DNA from: Cryptococcus deneoformans JEC21
Lineage: Eukaryota; Basidiomycota; Tremellomycetes; Tremellales; Cryptococcaceae
Assembly: GCF_000091045.1 (NCBI RefSeq)
Contig: NC_006692.1
Location: 482,221 to 497,220 of the forward strand
Direction: 5' to 3'
DNA length: 15,000 nucleotides
Of the stretch, positions 1 to 7,542 are shown in pieces (the stretch's first letter is position 1; every line of letters starts with the position of its first letter). The notes beneath the pieces were generated by a model that worked only from the letters and a program-made list of their open reading frames with translations, ran no database searches and was not told the origin of the DNA. The position numbers were made by a program, and so were the translations under genes.

Positions 1-146
1 TATAGGCGACAGTGGTGAGAGGAGAAGGAATTCCATCGCGATGATTTGATGAGTATCAGGCAAAGGCAATAGCACAGGCGGAATGAGCAAAGAGCATGGC
101 TGTCAGCATTGAATCCGTGTTGCTACAACAAAGGATCGACCAAGAC

Positions 147-812
147 CTACCTTTGCCAGAGGTTACTGTCACTCGTTCCTACGACCGTTGCCGACGATAA
201 TGGGTTGGATATTGGTATTTGTTGCGGCATAACCATTTGCCTGGGCACTCCGTCCATCTCGTTCGGTCGTGTTGCATTCACTACAGACCGTGCTTGCACC
301 TGGTCCAGCCCTGTTCTTGGTCCTACCTGCCGCATTTGTGCTTGTTGAGGCGGGTACATCTCGTACTGATCACTCATGTCCACTATGACCTCTTCAACGG
401 CCGGACTGGGCCCGTTGGACAGCGGGGGCGGCCTGTTCGTGCTGGTAGTGGACAAGGTCGAGCTGGAGCGTAGCATGACAGGCAGCGGTGTTGTCTGCAC
501 GATGTGAATCTGGTTTGAAGGCAGGGCCTCTGAGCCGGAGGACGACGGAGGACTTGTCTGTATTGGGCCATTGAGATACGGCGCGTACGGAGGCGTCATG
601 GGGAACGTGGGAGAGTGGCCGTTGGGGAGAGGATGGACTGGTCTCTGCGACGGATTGTATGGCAGTGGTGTGTGGAGTTGGCGGGCTGGGTGTGTCGGGA
701 GCGGAGATGGGTAGGGCTGTTGCTGGGTGTATGGGTATCCTGCATTTGGATGGTATGGATATGGCCGCTGGCTGGGAGTGTGTATGACCGGGGAGGGCGC
801 CTGGCCGTCCAT
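147..812 (-). CDS. Proline-rich low-complexity protein, N-terminal part (probably partial)
   Basis: I do not recognise this protein. The start at 812 (MDGQAPSP) was chosen because compositional bias begins there; the in-frame sequence upstream runs into the promoter and the divergent gene at 961. The product is rich in Pro, Tyr, Gln and Ser, with P-Y-P and Q-R-P motifs over its first 110 residues, followed by a Ser/Thr stretch and a short acidic patch (VEEVIVDMS). No domain or membrane segment is visible. The frame reaches a TAG at 149-147 (221 residues), but that TAG sits inside a strong donor-like GTAGGT at 150-145. The exon may therefore end at 151, with the gene running off the left edge. 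A possible acceptor at 100 keeps an open frame to position 1, but its branch site is too close to be convincing. It shares a 148-bp divergent promoter with the gene at 961. An unstructured protein or regulator N-terminus is possible; function unknown. Confidence 0.55.
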   Translation of the reverse strand: MDGQAPSPVIHTPSQRPYPYHPNAGYPYTQQQPYPSPLPTHPARQLHTPLPYNPSQRPVHPLPNGHSPTFPMTPPYAPYLNGPIQTSPPSSSGSEALPSNQIHIVQTTPLPVMLRSSSTLSTTSTNRPPPLSNGPSPAVEEVIVDMSDQYEMYPPQQAQMRQVGPRTGLDQVQARSVVNATRPNEMDGVPRQMVMPQQIPISNPLSSATVVGTSDSNLWQR

Positions 813-960
813 GAGGTGGATGGTGGTGACGGAGCGTGTCTTGGTAGCGACGAGACACCTGGAGACAACGATGAGAGCAAACGAAAAAACGCAACTCATC
901 TCGCATCTCTTTCCGACACTTTTTGACTCGCATACATTCCATCTCGTCCCCAGCGTCACC
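813..960. promoter_or_regulatory. Divergent promoter between proline-rich gene and mitochondrial protein gene
   Basis: These 148 bp separate two divergent start codons (812 minus, 961 plus) and must hold both promoters and 5' leaders. The stretch just before 961 is pyrimidine-rich (for example 'cattccatctcgtccccagcgtcacc'-like composition at about 934-960). I see no clear TATA box. Confidence 0.5.
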
Positions 961-1811
961 ATGCTCCGTCTCACCAACACAGCCCGCACCACCATCAGGC
1001 AGCTCTCCACCAGCGCCGTCCGAAGGGAAGAGGCCGCGGCCGTCGGTACCGTCGGTGCTGTCCCCGTCAAGCGCCCCGTTGGTGGCTTCCGGTGAGTCCA
1101 TACATCGTTTTGACTCGATAATGCTCGCTGATTATGCATGCTTGGGCACGTATGGAATCAACAGAGGAGGGTAAGTGTTTTTCAGCTGTTTATGCATGCA
1201 AAGAGTACTGACGGATGTGCCTAGTATTCTTGGTTTCGTCAGTGCACCCATCCCCACAAACTCTGGCCAGTCGCTGACCATCCTCTAGTTCTTTGGCTTT
1301 GCTTGCGCCTCTTCTCTCTCCATCTACTATCTCCAACAAGAGACTAAGCTCGCTACTGGTCTTTTGACTGCCAGCATCGAAGAACTCCAGCAGGGTACCG
1401 GCAAGGTGGGTCCAGCATCTGAAGCATGAAAACCCAAAGACCTCACTAGTGGAGTGGGCCAACTGCGGAAAGGCAGGGCTGACATGGACACAGATAACGT
1501 CCCATCTTGACCGGCTCCAGACTGTCGAGAAGGAGCTTGCTACTCTCAAGGCCAACAACGCCCTCAAGGAGGACGTCACCAAGGTCCGAGGCGAGATGAA
1601 GAAGGTCTACGTCAGTCATCCTATCCGTCATGAAATAGGTTATAGCATGTACTGATATGTTGGTAGGACGGTCTCCATCTCGAACTCCTCGACTTGCGTG
1701 CCCACGTCTGGGGTGTTGAGCAGGATTTGCAAACGGTAGTGAAGACTGGTGAGTATATGCTCCATTTTTATCAAACTCATCTAACACCACGCAGAGTCCA
1801 TCAAGATCTAG
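961..1811 (+). CDS. Predicted mitochondrial membrane protein with coiled coil (160 aa, 7 exons)
   Basis: Exons: 961-1091, 1165-1170, 1225-1237, 1289-1405, 1494-1610, 1667-1748 and 1795-1811; they join to 483 nt ending in TAG. Residues 1-25 are basic and hydroxylated without acidic residues (MLRLTNTARTTIRQLSTSAV), a typical matrix-targeting presequence with a cleavage-like RR. Residues 44-65 form a Gly/Phe-rich hydrophobic segment (RGGILGFFFGF, then Ser/Ala and IYY), probably one membrane span. From about residue 70 to the end the chain is heptad-like and charged (LQTVEKELATLKANNALKEDV), predicting a coiled coil. This layout matches a family of small fungal mitochondrial proteins that I remember only as uncharacterised; inner-membrane location is inference. 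Two internal exons are 6 and 13 nt. Skipping the 6-nt exon keeps the frame but removes two glycines. I cannot assign a function; a MICOS-like or assembly-factor role is only a guess. Confidence 0.82.
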
Positions 1812-2030
1812 ATGGGTTTACATTAAAATAACAATTCAAAAGAAGAATGTCCAATGCATTGGTGATAATAAATGCTACAACGGTTGATGCCGTACAAAAA
1901 AAGAGAATGGTACTGATGTGATCTCCCCCATCAAGGCTCATACAACAAATGTGGCCGTCAACAGAAACCTACGCGACCCCCTCACACCCAGTAGAGAGTC
2001 CGCTAGCAGCAAGCGGCAAGTAGCAATAAT
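1812..2030. other. Convergent 3' intergenic region
   Basis: This holds the 3' ends of two convergent genes (stop at 1811 plus, stop at 2031 minus). It contains A-rich runs such as 'ttaaaataacaattc' near 1824 and 'acaaaaaaagag' near 1894, plausible 3' UTR and poly(A)-site sequence. No ORF of note is seen. Confidence 0.4.
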
Positions 2031-2685
2031 TTACTTTTTGCTCTTGTTTTTCGCTTTTCCCCGGCCTTTTCCTCCTCCGCTTGTTTTCCTCGCTCCAAGG
2101 TTCATCGGCGTGCCGTTGGCAAACAACGTTTTCCGCACTACATCCCCATCCTTCTCATCCCCCCCTAGTGTCTTTGTCTCTTCCAATGGAGACGACTGAT
2201 CTTTATCTCCGGACTGAGCGAGAGGTGGTGAAGACGGTCGTGAGGAAGGTCCTGAAGACAGGGATCGCGGAATGGTAGACGTGCGCGACATGGAGAGGCG
2301 AGATCGAGGCGGTAATGACTGAATAGGCAACATATATCTATAGTTTTTCCTTCTTTCAGCTTTTTGTCGTCGTTTTAAAAACACGTTCATCAGAGCACAG
2401 ACTCACGTTCCCGTTTCACGTCCTATCGTCTCGATCCTGACACGTTGCTCGTCTGTCAACCGTTCAGTCGAGCCATATCCCTGAGGACCTTCAGCAGATA
2501 CGATTGATTCTTCGCGGTTTATAGGCAGTAATAAAGGATTGTTCTCGCGGGTCTAATGTGGGACCGCTTTCTGTCAGCATACTGCTCAGCTGCGAAGACG
2601 AAGGGTGGTGACTCACGGGCGAAGTGGAGCTGGGAGCTTTGCCTTTACGGGGACCGCAGCAGAGGAAATAGTCGAACAGGCCCAT
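2031..2685 (-). CDS. N-terminally lipidated small protein, possibly Ragulator LAMTOR1/Meh1-like (173 aa)
   Basis: Exons on the minus strand: 2685-2617, 2552-2407 and 2337-2031. They join in frame to 522 nt, with gtgagt donors and tag acceptors. The N-terminus MGLFDYFLCCG has Gly2 for N-myristoylation and Cys9/Cys10 for palmitoylation. Residues 28-33 (NPLLLP) and 49-71 (YGSTERLTDEQRVRIETIGRETG region) resemble the 'PLL...YGS...LTDEQ' layout I associate with fungal LAMTOR1/Meh1-type Ragulator subunits, which anchor the TORC1-activating EGO/Ragulator complex at the vacuole. That assignment is tentative. The middle (about 77-150) is Ser/Pro/Arg-rich and probably disordered. The C-terminus is a Gly/Lys tail ending KGRGKAKNKSKK, which could bind acidic phospholipids or RNA. 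The gene lies in tandem downstream of the exonuclease gene with about 190 bp between. What is seen is the lipidation signature; vacuolar location and TOR role are inference. Confidence 0.75.
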
Positions 2686-2877
2686 TATGCAACAAACCGG
2701 TGACGGTGGTGTTTACAGAGATAGATACAAGGTGGACAAACGAATGACAAACGAATATTTTCACAGAAATATACTGACATGGCGTCCCCAGAAACGACAT
2801 TGTCGCCTCCCGAGTCAGCAACAACAAAAAAATTACATAATAACCCACGACTGCCGCACGGCACGGTCTTCTCCGTG
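2686..2877 (-). promoter_or_regulatory. Intergenic region upstream of the lipidated-protein gene
   Basis: About 190 bp between the modelled stop of the exonuclease gene (2878) and the start at 2685, both on the minus strand. It must hold the 3' end of one gene and the promoter of the other. No distinct TATA box or repeat was seen. If the exonuclease 3' exon model is wrong, part of this could be coding or UTR. Confidence 0.35.
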
Positions 2878-4112
2878 TCAACAAACCTTTTTGTTTGCCG
2901 TTGCCGCCTCCGCAAATTTGTGCCGCCAAATCCTCAAAGCCGCAAAAAACCGATGGGACACCCCGGCCCGATGCATATATGCTGCAGTCAAACATACAAA
3001 AAAAAACCCTTGATGTATATGTACAACAGTTACCAGTAGCAGGATACGTATCGTCTGCCAAGACATCAATGACCAGTCCGCCATGGCGTGAAGAAAAAGA
3101 GAACAAAACGACTGACTCGGGAAGACAGGCAACAACATCTTTGCCTCGCCACAACGCGTCTTCATATTCTTCTCTGACCGTCATGAAAATCGCCATAGTC
3201 ATCCTAGCGTCTTCCACCTAAAATGCAGGTTTTATATCAGCTGCTCGTACCTCCAGACGTGCCACTTCTTGGTACCTCTCGCCGCAAGCCCATAGACATG
3301 AATAATAATAATAATAAAGACGTACTGGATCGTGCGCGGTTCCTGCAGCGTGCATCTCCATATTCAACACGGCTGCAGCCAGCTTTCTCAAACTGGGCCA
3401 GACGCCTTCACTCCTGACACCGACTAGTGTCCGCAGCGGGTAGTAGAGTGCGGTATCACGCATCATCTCGTATTGATGTCGATGTCCAATCACCTGGAAA
3501 AATAAAACAATAGACTTAGCACGACGGGGAGTTCGAGAGAGGGGAAAGGGACGAACGGCAAGGTCATTGAATAGAGTGTGGCCGATAACGATCTTATCCT
3601 TGATGAGCTCTATAATTTGGGGCTGGATTTGCTCATACGTCGGCGCTGAGACCAACTCGTTCAGTTTTTTTTTTTAATCTCGCTCCGCTTAAATGGTATA
3701 TACTCACCTCCAACAAGATCTTGTGGTCTTATTCCACTCTCTGATCATCCCATTAGCTTTCTGCTCGTTTGACAAGTTTACTCCCAACGCCTTGTTAGAA
3801 GCAAACATACTTCGAGTGACATAGTTCACGACATTTGCAGGATGATGTCTGACAAATGACTCCATCAAGACATTTCCGTATGCATCCACAATCCCAATTC
3901 TAAGACAGCTTCTCGTCAGTTTGGCATTTCTTTTCAAGATCACAAAACAAACTTTGCCAAACCCATGCAGTTTCTTAACTGAACCATTTCGCAGTCTGGC
4001 ATTAACAACCAACAAAAGCTGGTCAGTCGCGAATCGCAAAAGTCAGCAACTTACCAAGGGCGACATACTTTTCCAATGGAGGGAACCTGGAACTATTGCT
4101 GGGGGCTGCCAT
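2878..4112 (-). CDS. DEDDh 3'-5' exonuclease, REX4/ISG20-like (255 aa, 8 exons)
   Basis: Minus-strand exons: 4112-4055, 3995-3953, 3899-3811, 3740-3708, 3645-3557, 3493-3326, 3217-3034 and 2981-2878 (768 nt, in frame). The DEDDh RNase fold is clear. Motif I is KYVALDCEMV (Asp20, Glu22), split by intron 1. KIGIVDAYGNVL and SGIRPQDLVG match REX4-type sequence. Motif II is VIGHTLFNDLA (Asp102), followed by RDTALYYPL. Motif III is HDPVEDARM (His158, Asp163), split by intron 6. All five catalytic residues are present. Family members trim 3' ends of rRNA precursors or other RNA; the substrate here is unknown. The protein starts almost at motif I and lacks the basic N-terminal extension common in Rex4. 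The second intron (gtttgt donor, 53 nt) was chosen because it gives correct family spacing. The last exon, ending in a basic helix-like tail, is the least certain part. Confidence 0.83.
3300..3318. repeat. AAT trinucleotide microsatellite in an intron
   Basis: About six AAT units lie within the 108-nt intron 6 of the exonuclease gene (TTA-type repeat on the coding strand), just inside its 5' splice site. Length variation here would change intron length without touching coding sequence. Confidence 0.85.
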
Positions 4113-4684
4113 TGCCGACTGTCCCGTTAAGAGCCAAGGTCGTAATGCGATGGTGAAGTAATAATGGGTGCTGGCAGGCGAAACCAATACAATTGGGCTT
4201 TTTTTTTTGGCTGCGAGTTTCACCCCCCACTTTTGGATCTTTGGACACTACTGCACTCTGACAGAGTGTGTCTGTTTTTGGCAAGAGTCGCAAAGAACGG
4301 CAAGCAGGACGATGGTCCACGAATGATAATGAGGATGAAAATGAAGGCGATGCCGTAACACAAGCGAATATTCATTCGCGTTTCGTGCCTTGCGACTATG
4401 TTTACCAACATCAAAATCGATGATCTCTCGAAATGATGTAGCCATGAACATTGTGTGCATCTAGACATTCTCGCATACTATATTCTAATGGTACAAGTGT
4501 TTGTACAGGTATAGTTCTATTACTTTGATTCTAAACACTAATCTTAAGTCCATTATTTCACACACTACGAAGTCTCTGAACAAGACACACCTCGAAAGCC
4601 CAAAAAGTATCTTTTATCTTCTTTTGCTTCTTCCGTTCCTGCTTGATCCTCACCATGATTATGTTACACTTCACGATAGTCGTA
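4113..4684. promoter_or_regulatory. Intergenic region: exonuclease promoter and lyase 3' region
   Basis: This 572-bp stretch lies between two minus-strand genes and should hold the promoter and leader of the exonuclease gene (right of 4112) and the 3' UTR of the lyase gene (left of 4685). It contains a T-run near 4200-4208 and a purine-rich 'gatgaaaatgaagg' tract near 4334. ORFs here are short and lack coding character; I see no gene. Confidence 0.4.
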
Positions 4685-6129
4685 TTACAACAACAATCCC
4701 GCAGCAACACCAATCAAGCCCAAGGCGACACCCATTCCGACACTCTTCATTCCACCCAAGGCGGCGGTCCTGTGACCGGCCGAACTAGCGGCGGCACCAG
4801 TCAAATTGGACGCACCGACACCACCGTAAAGCTGAATGTTTCTATAGTATGTAAATTGCTGGGTAGGTGTTGCCCATTCAGAGTCGTCACCGCCGAAGAA
4901 AGTTGAAAAATAGAGGCCGCCGACGGAAGTGATGTCGCTGGAAGTACGGATGATGAGGTCCGTAAACGTCATAGCTGGGACTCCATTGTACCACAACCTG
5001 TCCGTTCGGTTAGAGACAAGATGAATTTGTGAAGCACTAAAAGTTTGCTTACTGGACTACACCGTTGGCAGTGCCAACCTCGTTCAAGATTACCATAAGG
5101 TAAATCGTTTGCCATTGGCCGGTAGTGAAGGAGAACGACCCTCGAGCGAGAGACGTTCCATAGTCCGAGTTACAAGTCACGTCGGTTTCACTACAGAAAC
5201 CTTTCTGAGTTGTCGGAATGTATGCGTAAACTGTGTGCTTTAGTCAATACCAGTTCACGGTTGTGGGCGCTACACAGCAAAGACATACCTTCCCCGGCAC
5301 CGCTGGCCCTCCACATCAGTCGAGTACTGAAACAGGTAGTACCGTTCGTCGCGTCGCCACCTGAACATCCATGGGTTTCCGGGCCACCCCTCAAACCGGG
5401 AAGTTTTCCACCTTTGTTCCATCTATCCATCGGTATACGTCAGCCATATATCTTCTATGTATAAAAAAAGTAGTGCGAAACGACTCACGAGAAACCTGTA
5501 GGGAACCAAATGTCATACGACAACAACATTCTCTCCAAAGCTCCACCAGAGGAGTCGCTTCCGTTCAATGGCTGAGCATAAAATTGTGTTCCGCCCGTCT
5601 TTTTGGAGTACGAACCCGAAGGGTACTCTACACGGAGAGCCGGAGGCTCGCCGTTGAGGTCGGTAACAGCAGGATAGGAAACCCCACTTGATGTGGCAGA
5701 GGCAGTGGCCACGGCACTACTGGTCTTTGCACTACTGGTCTTTGCACTCTTGGTACTTGTCGAAGTCGTTGATGAAGATGTTGAAGAACCCTGTCGGCGG
5801 ACAAGGGTGGAAGATGTCGTTGAGGGGTCAGCGGAGAAGACGCTTTAGATAGCCTGTCAGCATTTGTGCGGCGAAAAAAAGAAAGGACAAGGATTCACGT
5901 ACATGTAAGAACTTCCCCAGTCCACCTTGTTTCCGTTCAAAGACCATTTGCTGTCGATCCAGTCGTTGGCGTCCGTCGAATCGAGCGCTTGGTCCGGCCA
6001 GGTAAAGTTGTATTGCGCACTGGTCAAGCCGTATGCGTCTATTATGGAATCTAGAGTAACAGCGGATGCCGGTGACGGAACAAAAGACAGTAGAGCGGAG
6101 AGTATAGCGGTGGTTAGAAAAGGAGACAT
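4685..6129 (-). CDS. Secreted GPI-anchored polysaccharide lyase family 14-like protein (401 aa, 5 exons)
   Basis: Minus-strand exons: 6129-5903, 5842-5489, 5422-5289, 5230-5053 and 4997-4685 (1206 nt, in frame). Residues 1-23 are a signal peptide (hydrophobic core, ASA cleavage-like site). A short conserved N-terminal block (WSLNGNKVDWGSSYIVFS) is followed by a Ser/Thr-rich linker (about 82-125) with tandem repeats. The lyase-like domain then runs from about 135 to 350, with VEYPSGSYS, FYAQPLNGS, the block KGGKLPGLRGG-PET (197-210), FSTRLMWR, a Cys pair and YYRNIQLYGG near its end. These are marks of the PL14/alginate-glucuronan-lyase-like beta-jelly-roll family common in basidiomycetes. The C-terminus has small residues, then a hydrophobic tail ending LIGVAAGLLL, a GPI-attachment signal. 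Expected location is the plasma membrane or cell wall; substrate (uronic-acid polymer, perhaps capsule or wall) is inference. It is divergent from the chitinase gene across 1.4 kb. Confidence 0.88.
5714..5758. repeat. 15-bp tandem repeat in the lyase Ser/Thr linker
   Basis: Two perfect copies of gcactactggtcttt (5714-5728, 5729-5743) are followed by a third, diverged copy (5744-5758). On the coding strand they encode repeated KTSSA/KSA units of the Ser/Thr-rich linker. Such in-frame minisatellites commonly vary in copy number. Confidence 0.9.
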
Positions 6130-7542
6130 GATGGCGTATGATCGATGGACGCTGTGGGCAGTGGAATTATGACTTAATGGGCGGTGCGTCGAAGAAGATG
6201 CGTGCTTGCTAGGTCGCGTCGTCGTACGTGTGGGAACGATTGGGGTCGGATATTAAACGAGATTATAAGAGGTATGGCGGGAAGAGGACGAAAACAAACT
6301 TGGATACGCTGCGGGAAAAATGGGATGTCAACAGAAGATGAAATATGGATATGTGATGGATCAACAGGACATGCGAAGGAAATAGAGTTTCGCAGCGTCA
6401 GGCATGTGTAATACAAGGAACGTACAGCGGGGACTCCGAGGAAGGAAAACACAACGGGAAAAAGCAGCTCCGTGGCCGCCCTGGACAGGGTAACAGCTAG
6501 CATCCCTGAGAGAAGCCGGATACAAGAAGAAAAACAAAAGCAAAAAACAAGAGAAGGAAAGTAGTTGAAGAAATTGAACTCATATAGGAGATCTTGGATC
6601 GATCGAAATGGGCAGGGTTAGGCAATAGAAAAGTATTCAACAAGTAATAGCACGCAGTCAGCAAAGAATGTGCACAGCAGTGCCGTAACCTGTGCGGGTT
6701 CGGTGCTGCATAATGGGAGAAGTTGCGTTGATGTTCGAACAACAGAAGGGGAGCGATAAAATAAGGGAGTGGGCAAAGAAGACCTCGCTACATGGGGAGA
6801 AGCCGTTGTATGCCGAGTTTGTTGTCCACTGCAGACGTGAGAGAAAAGAGAAAAGACATCGCGCAAGTACTACAGCAAACGTAACACTCCGTCCTTATCT
6901 TGAACAACAATGGCTGTAGCCACAGCTAGCCTCTTCTGTAGTACTGAACTCGGCGTCTTCCCTTCTTGCAACTAACAAGAAGATGTGGCTGATTTCTCTC
7001 GTCTTCATTTTTTCGTTTCTATTACCCGTTTCGCGCCGTTCTTGCTGCGTGCCGGATGTTAGACCAGAACCATAATTTTGTTTTTGAGAGGACACCGGGC
7101 TTCATTCGTTGAACCAGTAAACATTCCACATCGAAAGCGCTCCTTATTTTCCCGTCTGTGATTTCTAAAATGATCTGAAATATGAAGGATGGCGCTAATA
7201 GCCAGGGAAAAGACCGCAAGTGGGGGCGGACGGAAGAAAGACGATGCGGCAAAGAAGACCGAACCCAATACAGTTGCAAAAAGCAGCCGACGAGTGCTAT
7301 GCAGGACAAATTCTAAGCAGCGATGTACCCATCGTTTGCCGATCCATGTTGTGATAGTAAGAATCATCAACACCTTTCCCACAATGCACATAGAAGATGA
7401 AAAGACCATTCGTTGCGTTGGCGTTCTGGCCGGAAATGGTTTGGGGCCCCAGATCGGCAAACGTCGTCTCTTGCGCTTCTCGTGCACCGTTGCCCAACAA
7501 TCGTTCACTTCGTTATACATCTGCCATCTTGACCCTTTTCTT
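6130..7542. promoter_or_regulatory. 1.4-kb divergent intergenic region between lyase and chitinase genes
   Basis: The start codons at 6129 (minus) and 7543 (plus) face away from each other over 1413 bp, much longer than other gaps in the window. I found no convincing gene: the ORFs on both strands are short or of promoter-like composition without family motifs. Visible elements include AGGGG/GGGGC stress-element-like words (near 6748 and 7220), a 10-bp inverted repeat (6866-6875 with 6936-6945) and a pyrimidine-rich leader just before 7543 ('gacccttttctt'). Regulation of both genes from this region is inference. Confidence 0.55.
6866..6945. repeat. Inverted repeat in the lyase/chitinase intergenic region
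   Basis: AGTACTACAG at 6866-6875 is the exact reverse complement of CTGTAGTACT at 6936-6945, with a 60-nt loop. A small palindrome, tggctgtagcca, lies inside the loop at 6911-6922. It could be a binding-site pair or a hairpin in RNA; chance is possible. Confidence 0.6.

Noticed and set aside
394..1101. 235-residue minus-strand ORF in another frame of the proline-rich gene
   Set aside because: It crosses the divergent promoter and the first exon of the mitochondrial gene; the Pro/Tyr/Gln-rich frame starting at 812 has more coherent composition.
2645..3033. Read-through of the exonuclease exon 7 to a stop at 2645
   Set aside because: It would overlap the start of the lipidated-protein gene and give a Cys/Phe-rich tail of non-coding character; a 52-nt intron gives a cleaner end.
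6130..7100. Possible tRNA or small RNA gene in the long gap
   Set aside because: I looked for a T-arm GGTTCGANNCC word and a cloverleaf on both strands and saw none that fits.
7059..7520. 153-residue minus-strand ORF in the lyase/chitinase gap
   Set aside because: It lies over the chitinase promoter/leader, shows no recognisable motif, and has Arg/Phe/Ser-rich composition typical of antisense chance ORFs.
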